Positions 1-10,310 of a DNA stretch of 64,000 bases are shown piece after piece. How positions within the stretch are numbered: the first letter of the stretch is position 1; the number at the start of each line of letters is the position of its first letter. Source of the DNA: Lepeophtheirus salmonis (lineage: Eukaryota; Arthropoda; Copepoda; Siphonostomatoida; Caligidae); contig NC_052135.2 in the NCBI RefSeq assembly GCF_016086655.4, positions 70,467,702 through 70,531,701 of the forward strand, in the 5' to 3' direction. The position numbers were made by a program, and so were the translations under genes. The notes under the pieces were generated by a model. The model was not told the origin of the DNA, made no database searches, and worked only from the letters and a program-made list of their open reading frames with translations.

Positions 1-359
1 AGGACAATGCAATTTGGCATTTGTAATTTTCAAACCAAATGAAACCTTTTCCTTACAACCTGTAATCGAACTTCGACAAAATGTGAACGTCAAACCACCC
101 TAATCAACAATGAGAAATGTAATAGACTTTCAAAAGGGGTCAAGTTTTCGTCATTTGTTTTTGACTCTGGAAACATGTACCTTACAAACTATACTTTATA
201 TCATTTATTTCTTTGTAGGAGAAAAATCATGAGTTAATTAGAATTACCTATTGATAGAAATTGAAGGAATTTCGTCGTGGAAGAATACCAATGTAATCGA
301 GAGTCAATTTTGAGAAAAATTGATCTTGTGTTGACATAGCAAATATCATGAATTTATAG
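1..359. other. unassigned AT-rich DNA
   Basis: No long open frame, recognisable repeat or RNA gene was seen in this opening stretch. Confidence 0.5.
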
Positions 360-575
360 ACACAGTCCTTGGACAGGACGTCAAAAGAGCTCAGTTGGTC
401 ACTCTATTATTATTATTTAAAAAGAATAACCATCCGTGACGAAGGGTTTTTGTTAGTTAATGACGTAATCAGATGCTTTTTTGATAATCTTATGAAATAT
501 TTACATGCTGATGACCTCAATACTAATTCAACCCCTGAGTCCCTAGTATATACGTTCAATGTCTCAGAAAAATAA
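360..575 (+). CDS. possible exon, weak tRNA 2'-phosphotransferase (Tpt1/KptA) N-domain resemblance
   Basis: An open frame follows an in-frame TAG at 357-359, which also makes a TATAG splice-acceptor-like end. Its residues include SKELSWSL near the start and then TIRDEGFLLVNDVI. The spacing recalls the start of the Tpt1/KptA family, where SK-x-LS-x-x-L is followed by a D/E-G-F/Y turn and a hydrophobic helix. The arginine-histidine expected after the first helix is replaced by a tyrosine run encoded by a TAT repeat, so this could be a decayed copy or coincidence. The frame ends in a stop at 573-575 with no convincing donor. No neighbouring exon was found. The function is a guess from a few motif positions. 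Confidence 0.2.
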   Translation, partial: TQSLDRTSKELSWSLYYYYLKRITIRDEGFLLVNDVIRCFFDNLMKYLHADDLNTNSTPESLVYTFNVSEK

Positions 576-725
576 TGACAACAAGAGATTTATAATAACT
601 CCTGGTTACTCAGAAGAGAGATGAGTCAAAGGGGGTTGGTTTGAAAGAACACTCTTATTTTTGTTATGTCTAGAAGCCATTGAGAAAGCGGTTGTGTGAT
701 GATCAAGGAAAGGAATAGGATTTGA

Positions 726-960
726 TATATGTATTGTATTTTTGTGTCAGCTGTCGATTTTTCTACAACTCTCCCCCATATTATTGTTGTTTTTCTAAAC
801 ATTGATTGGTTGAATTCCAATAAACACTTATAGGTGATAAGCTCTGAATAATCCCCACTACATATTATTGAAGAATAATTATATTTAATAATATATAAAA
901 AACCATCCCTCCAAAATTGAGTTACCTTCGTCCAACCTACAAACACTCTCAACTCGCTAC
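726..960 (+). repeat. dispersed repeat P, module A
   Basis: Contains the string GTCAGCTGTCGATTTTTCTA, then ATTGATTGGTTGAATT, then a run ending TTGAAGAATAATTATA. The same order recurs at 4130-4260, 4380-4500, 18245-18350 and, partly, 1100-1240, 21330-21470, 53990-54110 and (reversed) 6925-7010. The long minus-strand open frame across this copy is a by-product of the repeat. The module carries an E-box-like CAGCTG and an inverted CCAAT box, which may or may not matter. Confidence 0.75.
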
Positions 961-1099
961 TTTGATAATTTTTAATGACAACTCTAGAGCAGAATCGAAG
1001 TTAAGAATTGAGTAAAGAAATTCAATTAATCAATAATTGAAGAGAAGTTGCATAAGTTTAATCTATCTAGGTACATAATGTAACAAAATCCCAGTGATA

Positions 1100-1290
1100 T
1101 GAAAATTAAATTGTACTTTTGTCAGCTGTCTTTTTTAAAACATTTATTTGTGTTCTGAAAGTTGATGGGTTGAACTTATACTTCTAAATCAAGAATAACA
1201 TCAGAGTAAAGAAGAACCGTCTCATTGCTGTCAAATGATGTTTGACCTATTTTTTGAGAAGGAAAGGTTGCGAGATATGTACATATTAAT
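1100..1290 (+). repeat. dispersed repeat P, diverged module A
   Basis: TTGTCAGCTGTCTTTTTT and then GTTCTGAAAGTTGATGGGTT match module A. A GAAGGAAAGGTTGCGAGATA segment at about 1257-1278 matches module B of the same family (compare 19530-19555). More diverged than the copy just upstream. Confidence 0.6.
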
Positions 1291-2324
1291 AATAATTCAC
1301 TAACGAATTATGTAAATCTTCCATTAAACAACAGCAAATATATATATATTTAAACTTCAATTGACTGCGTACAAATATGTGTATCAATATCATATTATCT
1401 AGAAACAAGTTTAATTCCTCACACAGGGAGACCTTGAATTTATCTCCCTCTATAACTATATGGTGGAAAAAACTTTGATCATTAAGGTTAATATGTGTAT
1501 GCATACTGGAGATGTATTTGTCCCAAACTTTTGACATCTCGTTAGGTTCTAAATCCTAAGAATTCGTTGTAATTGAACGCAAAAGCCATCCCACGAAAGA
1601 ATGCTCGATAAATGGCGACGTCATTAGATATATTTCAGTAAGAAAGATCATATCAATATATTTCGATTAACTTGGAGGTATAAACATACAATGTTTATAA
1701 GAATAATATATACTTTGATCAGGCATAAATTAAGAATATTAAGGAAACTATTATCCTGCATCATAAAAAATATATAAACTTTTAATCAAAGAATTCACGT
1801 GATAAAGTGAAGTATTTTAGTAAAATATTAGAAAAAATAATTATGCTGTCCTGAGAGTTGAACATTTTTCAAGGATTGATAATAAAGACGGCCCATATTA
1901 AGGACCGATACAATCCTAGTCCGAATACATGTTTTTCTATAGGAGTACCAATAATCACTGAATCGAACAGAAGTCACTAAATCATTTGAATGACAATACT
2001 ACAAATATACGTCAAGTTAAAAATTTTAGGGGATATGTGTTTTTTGTAAGATAAAACCCTGAGCAGTCCGTATTATTAGGCCAGTGGGTTGGTGTTGTGG
2101 TCAAGATGACCTTATCCAAGACCAAGATTTTGAGTTATGGAGAGTAAAAGGATATGAAGACTTTAATGAAAAAAAAAAATAGTTTTTTTGTTTTACTTAT
2201 CTCGAGAAACCTATCCCTAATGTGGATATACTAGACTGTTTATGACATAAATTCTATTAACAACAATTGAATTCCTTCCAAATTTATTCAAATGGTGGAT
2301 TTTATTATTCCCTTTCAAAAATGC
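1291..2324. other. unassigned; one 83-codon open frame on minus strand
   Basis: Mostly AT-rich DNA with no recognised repeat. A minus-strand frame from 1537 to 1286 begins MSKVWDKYISSM and shows no family I recognise. Its C-terminal half is low-complexity. A short GACCAAGA-type minirepeat lies at about 2085-2135. Nothing else can be supported. Confidence 0.35.
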
Positions 2325-2350
2325 GCTTAAAACTACATGTAGTTTTAAGC
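2325..2350. repeat. perfect 26-bp palindrome
   Basis: GCTTAAAACTACA is followed immediately by its exact reverse complement, with no spacer. It could extrude as a cruciform, be a dimeric protein-binding site, or be a remnant of a tiny inverted-repeat element. No flanking duplication was seen. Confidence 0.85.
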
Positions 2351-2559
2351 AAAATCAGAACTTAACAGAGTAGTAGTATTTATTATATTCATGGATTAGA
2401 AACACGAATTACGGATATTTAACTTTTTTAGTGAAATGCACATTTCTAAAAATAAGTGAAAAGAATCTATTTATTACTAATGCGTTAATAGTGATTCAAA
2501 TAATCCGGGCTATTTATTATTTTGGCCTTATACCAGACAGTTTAATATATTCAAGTGCT

Positions 2560-2720
2560 ACAAAGCAGTGTTGGGATCAAGTCTACCTTTACCAAGGCCA
2601 AGACATTGAAGGATTGAGACCAAAACGATAGCAATACTTTAAAGGATCAAAACTAAGACAAGACTTTGAAGGGTCGTGAAGGAGACAAAACATTCAAAGA
2701 CGGTTCTATTGAACCACATC
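2560..2720 (+). repeat. GACCAAGAC-type minirepeat stretch
   Basis: Degenerate words of the form AAGRCMAGACWTTGAAGG recur about every 35-40 bases (CAAGGCCAAGACATTGAAGG, then AAGACAAGACTTTGAAGG). This resembles the arms of other short minirepeat elements in the window, but no inverted partner was found. Confidence 0.45.
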
Positions 2721-3285
2721 ATGTGGTATGTAACTAACTTAGTGATAGTATTATAAGATGGATATAATTACTAAAAAGTCTCATGTAATGATAGCACTTT
2801 GTATCTGTTATATTTGCTGCAAATATTATACAAAGTTTGACTGTCTGCGATGCATTTTTTTTTGTTACTTATATAGTTTAGCTAATTGATGAATAGTAGA
2901 CACATACGAATGTTGTGTAAAGAATCAAATGAAATGAATGTATTTAGAAACAATGCTACCAATAAAAACGTAAGAGATTTAACCATTTAAAAATATTGAT
3001 TAACATTATTATAAGTCTGCTTCTAGCTCACATAAAAGAAAGGAGGAACAGAAAATGAAGAAAAAAAAAAAAGTCTATACAAAAACAGCTTAGTAACAGA
3101 TATATAGTATCAGCTGATTAAAAAATGAAAGAGAAAAAAAAAAAAAGATGATTGTTGTTTTTTTATTAATCATTTTGTAATGTTTTGTAAGGAACTAATT
3201 ATCAGTCGTGTGCTGAATAAAAAAGTTGCTCAAAAATTAAGTAACATTGCTGATTCATTACTGACTGAATAAATAAGTAGAATCA
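2721..3285. other. unassigned; possible first intron of the 3292-3522 gene
   Basis: AT-rich with several poly-A tracts (around 3060 and 3135). If the exon at 3292-3522 is real, this stretch would be its first intron on the minus strand. No acceptor or second exon could be identified. Confidence 0.35.
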
Positions 3286-3291
3286 TCAAAC

Positions 3292-3522
3292 CTGAGTTGC
3301 ATCCGAGTAGGGTGTTTTGGATTCAGACTTGACTTTCATAGAGCCAAACTCTGTCTTGAACACGGGGTATTGTTTGCTGTTGTGAATAATTGGTAGTCCT
3401 CCTGCCGCGTGTTTGGATGAGGATTTCTGCAGACTTAATGCGGTTGCTGCTGCTCTTGATCCAGTGGTTGTTGAACTTGAGAGCCCCCCCATATTCACGC
3501 CTTTATGTTCACTGTCCATCAT
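3292..3522 (-). CDS. putative first coding exon of an unidentified protein
   Basis: Seventy-seven codons start with tandem methionines (MMDSEHKGVNMGG). The frame then runs through a Ser/Thr/Ala-rich stretch (SSSTTTGSRAAATALSL) and a Lys/Ser-rich half (SKHAAGGLPIIHNSKQ, then KVKSESKTPYSDATQ). Composition is clearly richer in G+C and less repetitive than the flanks, as expected for coding DNA. The frame meets CAG|GTTTGATG at 3292/3291, a usable though not ideal splice donor in phase 0, directly before a stop. The product looks like a disordered N-terminus; no domain is visible and I do not recognise the family. Downstream exons would lie at lower coordinates, possibly outside the window. A CT-rich leader-like region lies upstream. 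This is the best host-gene candidate here. Confidence 0.5.
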
Positions 3523-3900
3523 TTATATAACTGCTTTTTTTTTTTAAATTAGTTGGGATTATCTTGTTGTATGAATATTTATTTATTTAAGTGGAATTAT
3601 ATTTTATGTATATATATATATAGGGTGAGATGAAAAGAATTATATTTTTAACAGCTCTTAGAGTAGAATGTTTACAACGTCCTCGAAGATTGTCATCCTC
3701 AAACTGGGTTCTGTTTTTTTTTATTTTTTTTACATTTTTCTTCTCCCCCTCTCTTCTTCCATTTTTAAAGGGCAGAGCCAGCGAGCGTTGTTTCCCTCTT
3801 GTTCCCTCTTTCAGTTCTCTTCTTCTTCTTCAATGTTATTTCCATTTTAGTTAGTTAGGGCTAACCCTCGCTGCGTTATTATTATTATTATTCTTATGTT
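3523..3900 (-). promoter_or_regulatory. possible 5' UTR/promoter region of the 3292-3522 exon
   Basis: Read on the minus strand it is purine-rich (GAAGAAGAAGAAGAGAA at about 3818-3834 reversed) with a GC-richer block around 3770-3800. An (AT)n tract lies at 3607-3622. The two overlapping plus-strand frames here are low-complexity Phe/Ser/Leu and unlikely to be genes. No core promoter motif can be assigned with certainty. Confidence 0.25.
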
Positions 3901-4129
3901 AACAGTAGTAGTAAGTATTATGCTTAGACGTAGTCGTGTTGTATTGAACGAACTATTGTTATTAAAATTATTCATTAAATCTACAAAGTACATAACGTCA
4001 TTTTTAATGCTTAAATATTATTTATGGACAATCATCCATCATCAAAATAAGGGATCTCTATACTTCCATCTCTCCCAACCTTCCAACAATAAAAGACATA
4101 CCTCACTTACAAAAAAATGTACGTTGTAT

Positions 4130-4503
4130 TTAGTTGTCAGCTATCGATTTTTTTACTTCTTTTACCCTAATCAGTGTTGCTCTGAATGTTGATTGGTTAA
4201 ATTAGAATGAGCTCTTGTCAACACTTGTCGATTATTATTGAATAATAATTATACTCTTTGTGCCCAGAGTTGACTAACTATCGACTGATTTTCTGTTTCT
4301 TTTCGTGTGAAAGGTTGTGTGATACAATATACATAGGTAACGAATTACTCACTAATCCAAAAATTTATTCGTAATTGGTTGATCAGCTGTCGATGTATCT
4401 GCTTCCTTTTTCCTATATCAGTGTTCTGAAGGTTGATTGGGGAAATTAGACAAATCACAGCTTGTTAAGCAGTGAGCAATCCCCAATAATGATTGAATAA
4501 TCA
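4130..4503 (+). repeat. dispersed repeat P, A-B-A arrangement
   Basis: Module A (TTGTCAGCTATCGATTTTTT, then GTTGATTGGTTAAATT) is followed by module B (GTTGACTAACTATCGACTGA, then AAAGGTTGTGTGATACAATA) and by a second module A (GATCAGCTGTCGATGTAT, then GGTTGATTGGGGAAATTAG). It shows that modules A and B belong to one longer element. The next feature is inserted directly at its end, after ATTGAATAATCAA. Confidence 0.7.
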
Positions 4504-4846
4504 AGCCATCCCCAAATTAAGGAATTTTTGCTTTTTACTAAAAAATTGAAAGTTTTTTTCAATTTTTTTTTGTGAATAGCTTTGGATTTTTGAAATTTTT
4601 TTCTAAAAGATTTAATATTTGAATTTTTTATGAATAATTGTAGATTTTTGAAATTTTTTTCATAAAATGTAATGTTTGAAATTGGATTTTTAAAGTTTTT
4701 TCAAAAGATTTGATGTTTTGTTAATACGTATGAATTTTTGAAATATTTTCCAAAAAAAATAATTTTTTGAAATTTGGATACAAAATATATTTATTTTCAC
4801 ATTTAAAAAAAAAAATTTAATATAGATATAATCCTGCAGATGTCGC
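4504..4846 (+). mobile_element. GC-headed MITE, 5'-truncated copy
   Basis: Starts inside the head at CCATCCCCAAATTAAGGAAT, continues as degenerate TTTTTGAAATTTTTTTC-type units, and ends with TATAATCCTGCAGATGTCGC, the family tail. Inserted in repeat P. The 23-base CAGGGGC start and most of the GC head are missing. Confidence 0.75.
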
Positions 4847-5087
4847 TGTATGTACACAATTTTTTATGAAAATTTGCTTTTTGATGTGTCGGACTTACTC
4901 AATGCTCAAATTTCTTACCATAATGTACGTATTATAAAGACATATTGTGCTACTGAAGTAAGACCCTTGTCGACATCATTATTAGAGAAAGTTGCTATAA
5001 AGAGGATTTACATATCCAATAACAATTTTATAATTGTCTTATATTTAAGTACAATATCTTATTATGTTATTTTGCATTGGTACATCA

Positions 5088-5221
5088 AATTAAGTCAGAG
5101 ATAGGCGAAGATCCAACTTATAGAGGGAGATGTTAATACCACGATGACCCATTAAATAATTGACAAAAAAGGAAAAAAAAGCGTACTCATCAATCGCTTC
5201 ACCTTTTAGAATTGCTACACT
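5088..5221 (+). repeat. dispersed repeat shared with 24060-24200
   Basis: The words AGAGGGAGATGTTAATACCA, CGATGACCCATTAAATAATT and a later ATCGCT align in order with 24087-24180 (AGAGGGAGACGTTCACACCA, CGACAACCTATTAAATATTG). Nature unknown; it abuts the CAAGG MITE. Confidence 0.5.
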
Positions 5222-5335
5222 CAAGGTCAACAGAAATACAAGGTTATACTATAACGCGAGTGCGACTGATGTTTGACTTTCACGACGGTTATTAATATTG
5301 ACGTCATAGTGTATGAGTAATTGGGGTTTTTCGTC

Positions 5336-6001
5336 AATAATAAAATGTGTAATAATATTCGTATGACGTATTTTTTGAGAATTATTTAATAGAGAATTTA
5401 TACTCGTATAAATTTAATATAATTACTGAATACAACCGCCATCAGCTGCTATGACACCCTCCAAGCGCCCGCAGAAGGCCTTGCACACATTGGTGATGTA
5501 ATGCTCTTCCATCGCTGCCCCTTGCTCATTGACACTGGCCTTCAATGAGTCCAAATTTGGGTGGTGGGTAGCACAGGCCTTCTTCTCAATTTGCCACCAC
5601 ACACTGTAGTTAAAGGGATACAAATCAGGTGATTGAGGTGGCCAAATGTTTTTGTGAAGACCTCCTTCACCTCATCCACATTGATTTTCTGTGGTCTGCC
5701 GGTCCGAACACCCTCCTTCACATCTTTTCCCTCTTTGACAAGCTTCTGGACCTTGAACACAGTAGTCCTGGATATTCCAGTGTCCTTGATTATCTCCTTG
5801 ACAGACCTACAGGCGCGGAGGAGAGTGGCAACCAAATGACGTTTGGCCTCGTCATTCATCGTAAACGACTTTGTTTGATGCAAGTAAGAAAAACAAAGCC
5901 AAAAGATTTACAGAGTTACTTGACCTGGAATTTTTTATTTCCGGTCATGGAACCTCGAGGTATAAGCGTTTAAAAATTAGTCCGTTTATTTATGTAACTA
6001 C
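5336..6001 (-). mobile_element. internally deleted Tc1-type transposon nested in the MITE
   Basis: Bounded by the points where MITE sequence breaks off (TTTTTCGTCAA) and resumes (TGGTACATCAAATTG). It carries a transposase relic reading on the minus strand. Clear terminal inverted repeats could not be drawn, so the boundaries are approximate. It is the younger of the two events, because it interrupts the MITE. Confidence 0.7.
5423..5883 (-). pseudogene. Tc1-type transposase, catalytic core deleted
   Basis: The N-terminal part (about 75 residues from the Met at 5883) has the paired helix-turn-helix pattern: SVKEIIKDTGISRTTVFKVQ is the first recognition unit, followed by the GRPQK linker motif. 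After KEVFT the sequence jumps to WPPQSPDLYPFNYSVWW in another frame, the block around the third catalytic Asp, and continues to the C-terminal VIAADGGCI end. The segments with the first two catalytic Asp residues are absent, about half of a normal transposase of some 340 residues. The deletion junction shifts the frame, so the product would be a DNA-binding domain with an unrelated tail. It cannot catalyse transposition. Confidence 0.85.
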
Positions 6002-6116
6002 TGGTACATCAAATTGAAAATTTTAGCAATAGCGACGTTAAAGGCTATGATTGGTTACGTATTTTGTCAAAATCAGCCTGTCTTCCCCAGCAGTCGGTAT
6101 GATACATCAAATTGAT

Positions 6117-6467
6117 CACTAGTGCATGAAATACAATGAATACCCCTTAGAGGACTTACGCTGATAACTCAGCAACAACTCCCACGCACAATCCAGCAAC
6201 TGCAATACAAATCATCAATATCACAATCTACCATTCATGAGCACTTTTTTATATGTTCTCTCCACAATAATATAACCAGATTTATACTTATTTAATTAAT
6301 GATTAATGGGCATTCGTATTTTAATCCTTCCGCGAAATCAAGTAGGATATTTTTTTCCTTCTGGACATTCAGAGACTTGTCTCACTCCAGAGAGAATTCT
6401 ATTTAAAAATTCAGATAATGTTGATGGACGAGGAACATCTCCTAACAATTTGGTCATTCATTGGAGG
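6117..6467. other. unidentified insertion inside the CAAGG MITE
   Basis: About 350 bases with no match to the other MITE copies lie between ATACATCAAATTGA and AAAATTCTAGCAAG, which are contiguous in the copy at 21535-21838. No terminal repeats or coding sequence were recognised. It may be a third mobile element or filler DNA. Confidence 0.5.
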
Positions 6468-6528
6468 GTATAAAATTCTAGCAAGTCCCATTACATGATG
6501 GTCTAACCTTGTATTTCTATTAACCTTG

Positions 6529-7381
6529 ACTCAACTGTTTTTTGTTTTTTTCTTTACCAAATACCCATCTGTTTTTATATTTTAGCTAGTGCCTGCAGTT
6601 GTAAACCACTTCCATTATATATACGTACATAACCCCTAATAATCATGCTTGAGGTGGATCGGTGTAAAAAATGGGCATTCTTCACATCCGTTACCTTTAT
6701 TATTCAGTGGGGTGTGTAGGATTTTGCTGGTCAATTTTTTTTATTTGTTACAAACTTAAAAGTATTTGCCCCACTCCTGAATTTATTTTAGATAATAAAC
6801 CCCTTCAAAATTAGTTTTCCCTATTTTACTATTAAATTTATTTCTTACAAACTGATAATTTCTCCTTGATCATGAGGCCCTCCCTTTTGATAACCCTTGT
6901 CATACCATTTTTCTCCCTGAACTGTGGAATTATTATTCAATTATAATTCGCTAAAAATTATTTACTTCACCTTAAAAAATGTTCATTTGAATTTAACCAG
7001 TCAACGTTATTTAGAAGGCTCATATTATTAAAAGAAGTTGAAAAATAAATAGAACATTTCTTTATTTAGTTACGTAATTCTGTGCTTGTTCCAAATTTTC
7101 AGAGCGCGTTCAAATTGGACGTCAAAGACGTTCCATCGTTAATAAATGGTGACATTTCGGATATGTGGCAGTGACGTCATCATCCATTTAAATTGGACCA
7201 ATTGGAGTTATTCACATACAATGCTAAATATATGAATTATAAATATTTTAATTAATTTCTGATTAGTATTTTGATCTTTTTTTTTACAGATTTTGTTAAA
7301 GTTGTAAATATGTTATTTTTCTTTTTTGTTTGTTCTGATTTCCTTCACAAGTTATAAATATATTTGATAAATGATAATATT
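6529..7381. other. mostly unassigned, with a reversed fragment of repeat P
   Basis: The stretch 6925-7010, read on the minus strand, contains AACGTTGACTGGTTAAATTC and then TTGAATAATAATTCC, the core of repeat P module A. A perfect TGACGTCA is at 7172-7179. Nothing else is recognised. Confidence 0.45.
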
Positions 7382-8817
7382 GGGGACGTCTGCAGGAGGT
7401 TGGCTGGAGGGGCTGTAGCTCCCCTGCCCCAAGTTAAGGAATTTTTGCTTGTTGCTAGAAAATTTAATAATTGAAATTGTTCTTTCAAAAAATTTAATTT
7501 TCTGTTAATAGCTTAGAATTTTTGAAATTCTCTGCAAAAATTTCATATTTAAATTTTTATTTTTGTAATTTATTTCCAAAAAAATTGATATTTGAAACTT
7601 TTTTAAAAAAAAAAAATTTTCGTGAACTATGGATTTTTGAAAAAAAAAAAAATTTCATATTTGCAAATTTATTTTAAAAATTACATTTGAAACTTTTTGC
7701 AGAAAAATTAATTTTTTGTAATAGCTGTAGATTTTTGAGATTTTTATCCAAAAATTTAATATTAGCCATTTTTTTCAAAAAAGTGTTAATTTTCTGTCAA
7801 TATTTGAAATATTTTTCCATTAGCACTTTGTACAATAAATGTCAAGAGTAAGTCCTCTAAATGAATTAAAACAATCCAAGCATATAGCCATATATTTTTA
7901 TAGACCTCAGTTCTTATGTATTAATAGTCAATTATTACTGGTGTTGTATTGGCCTTAATAAAGGACTTAAAATTGGTCTTGTCTGAAATTTTAAGACGCC
8001 CTCTAAAAGACATTATTTTCAGTAATATTATAGTGAAGTACTGGTTTTAATTTAATTTTTAATAGAAAAATTTCAAAAAATTATGGTTATTTCACAAAAA
8101 ATTAAATTTTTAGAAAAAAATTTCAAAATTTCAAAAAATTTCAAACATTAAATTTTCTTTAAAAATAAAAATCTTCATTTAATAGTAGCTTGGTTTTTGG
8201 ATGTTTTTTTTTGTAAAAAGACCCATAAAATGAAATTTTTCAGAAATTAAAAAAAAAAATTCATTAGATTTGAAAAGAAAAAAAAATGGAATAAATTAAA
8301 TTCATATTATTAAATATTTTTGAAAAAATTTCAAAAATCTATAGCCATTCACAAAAAAATATATATTTTTGAATAAAATTTCAAGTATAAAGAAAAAAAT
8401 TTAGATATTGAATTTTTTGATTAAGATTTGAAAAATTAAATTTCAGATAAAAAATTATTTCAAATATTAAACTTTCAGTAGAAACAAATCTATGATTTAA
8501 CAGGTGGCTTGATTTTTGGATTTTTTTGGAAAAAAAAACAACCAAAAATTAAAATATTTTGGAAATTTTAGTAAAATTAATTTCAAATATTATTTTTTTT
8601 CTAAAAACATTTCAAAAATCAACAGCCATTCACAAAAAATTTTATAAAATTTTTTGAAAATATTTATTTTTGGTAAAAATTTAAAAATCCCTTTTTATTC
8701 AGAGAAAACTAAATTTTTTGGAAAAAAAAATTGTAAAATTAAATTTCAAATTTTCAGTGAAAAAAAAATTTAATTTTGGGGCTACAGCCCCTCCAACCCA
8801 CCTCCTGAGGACACTCC
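7382..8817. mobile_element. two GC-headed MITEs head-to-head (or one long inverted composite)
   Basis: The left end GGGGACGTCTGCAGGAGGTT leads into TGGAGGGGCTGTAGCTCCC and T-rich units. The right end is the same head inverted (GGGGCTACAGCCCCTCCAAC, then ACCTCCTGAGGACACTCC), preceded by A-rich units. About 190 bases of unrelated sequence (7860-8050) separate the two arrays. Copies elsewhere pair one head with a distinct tail ending TCCTGCGGACGCCCCTG, so having heads at both ends is unusual. Either two copies sit back to back or one element has acquired inverted heads. Confidence 0.7.
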
Positions 8818-9502
8818 TTCTATAGGCTGGAATGACTCTATTGTGAATCCTCATTACAGGACTTATCCAACAAAGACTTCTGTCTGTTTTGTCTTTTAGA
8901 ATTTAATAATAATTACAGCATCTTTGCATAATAAAAAAGCCTGTTAAGACTACCAACAAGAAAAAGCACTTCCAGCCTTCTAGGACATGTTATATGTATA
9001 GTGTATACACATCTAGGTATTAAATTCATTTATTTAAAAAAAAGAAGCTTATATTACATTTTATGGTGCTTTGTTTTTTTAAAGATCTTGTACTCTTTCA
9101 AATTTGTATTTGATTTAAACAGCATTCATCAGTATTGAAATTCATTCTTGTTAATTAATCACTCATTACTACTGATTGAAGCCCTACATACACTTTTAAA
9201 TCAATGAATATTCTATTAAGCTTATATTTTAAAGTTTCCTGAAATTAATTATATAATTCTAAAAACCTTCATTGATAAGTAATAAATAATAAATCTAAGA
9301 TAATCCTTTAATTCATTCAATACAATTATTTTTGTAGCAAATGAAGGCAGAATTAATCATATTTATTACTAAAAATAATCCAATCTACTTTAAACATTAA
9401 CAATAATTGCTCTCTGAAAAGTAACAATTTCATCATTAATATATCAGGGACCTGTTTTTTGTTGTTATATCATTTGGAAACTGTGAGGGACATATATATT
9501 CA
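8818..9502. other. unassigned
   Basis: AT-rich sequence with no recognised repeat or coding region. Confidence 0.5.
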
Positions 9503-10062
9503 TGGGCATCTGCATGGGGTGTGCTGGAGGGGCCGTAGCCCCCCTCCCAATGAAGGAATATTAACTTTTTAGGAGAGAAAAAATTATTTTAATTTTTTTT
9601 TTCTAAAACTTTTTTAAATTTTTTTTCTTCTAAAAATTTTAAAATTAAAATTAAATTTCAATTTACAATTTTTTTTTCAAATGGATTTATGAAATTTTTT
9701 GTTCAAAAAAATAGTAATTGAAAGATTTACCATAAAAATATTAATTTTTCTGAACAGCTGTGGATTTTAGAAATTAAAAAAGAAAATAATAATACAAAAA
9801 ATTTCCAAAAAATTTAATTTTTGTTAACACCTGTAGATTTTGGAAATTTTTTTCACAAAAAAATAATTTTTGAGAATAACTATAGATTTTTAAGACTTTT
9901 TGTGAATGGTTTAGGATTTTCGTAATTTTTTTCCAATACATTTAATTTTTGAGAATAGTTATAATTTTTTGAAATTTTTTTCTAAAAAATTTAATTTGTC
10001 GATTTTTTTTCCCAAAAGATTTTCATTATTTGAACTATTTGTTAATTCCAAAAACCAAGCTT
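9503..10062 (+). mobile_element. GC-headed MITE, tail degraded
   Basis: Head GGGCATCTGCATGGGGTG, then TGGAGGGGCCGTAGCCCCCC and AATGAAGGAATATTAAC, followed by degenerate T/A units. Ends near TTCCAAAAACCAAGCTTCTG, where the normal CCTGCGGACGCCCCTG terminus is missing. Confidence 0.75.
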
Positions 10063-10129
10063 CTGATTGTGTGACTATTATGAAATATAAACGTTGCTAA
10101 CCTATATAAGTTCCTCTACCAAATGATTG

Positions 10130-10310
10130 TGAGTGGCGCCGTCTAGCGTCAAAATAGTACAACTCCTTCAATTATAGTATTACTTAAAATTATATTTGGG
10201 GGGTTACTGAAAATTAAAAGAAAAAGGAATACCATTTGTAATTGATTTCTGCTACAGCTCCTAACGACAGACTGTCACACCACCTTGCGTATCATTTCTA
10301 TATTATGGCC
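10130..10310 (+). repeat. short dispersed repeat X, copy 1
   Basis: GTGAGTGGCGCCGTCTAGCG, then AAAATAGTACAACTCC, and, about 100 bases on, CACACCACCTTGCGTATCAT. Both words recur in the same order at 13270-13330 and about 13855-13885, where the CAAGG MITE has inserted between them. Confidence 0.55.

Larger units (their letters stand above)
5222..6528. mobile_element. CAAGG-ended MITE split by later insertions
   Basis: The left end CAAGGTCAACAGAAATACAA and the right end, whose reverse complement begins CAAGGTTAATAGAAATACAA, are the same termini as the compact copy at 21535-21838. Internal MITE sequence resumes at about 6002 (GGTACATCAAATTGAAAATT) after a Tc1-type insertion, and again at about 6468 after roughly 350 bases of unrelated DNA (6117-6467). 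The bases beside the two ends (GCTACACT and ACTCAACT) agree at 6 of 8 positions, consistent with an old 8-bp target duplication. A perfect TGACGTCA lies at 5299-5306. Confidence 0.75.

Noticed and set aside
626..952. 108-codon minus-strand open frame
   Set aside because: It runs through a copy of repeat P and has no protein features; the same repeat elsewhere is full of stops.
3630..3854. Overlapping Phe/Ser/Leu-rich frames, one resembling a signal or membrane segment
   Set aside because: The hydrophobic run comes from a T-rich and CT-rich tract, so it is not evidence for a membrane protein.
5629..5973. Two plus-strand open frames of 114 and 68 codons
   Set aside because: They lie opposite the Tc1-type transposase relic and are its complement.
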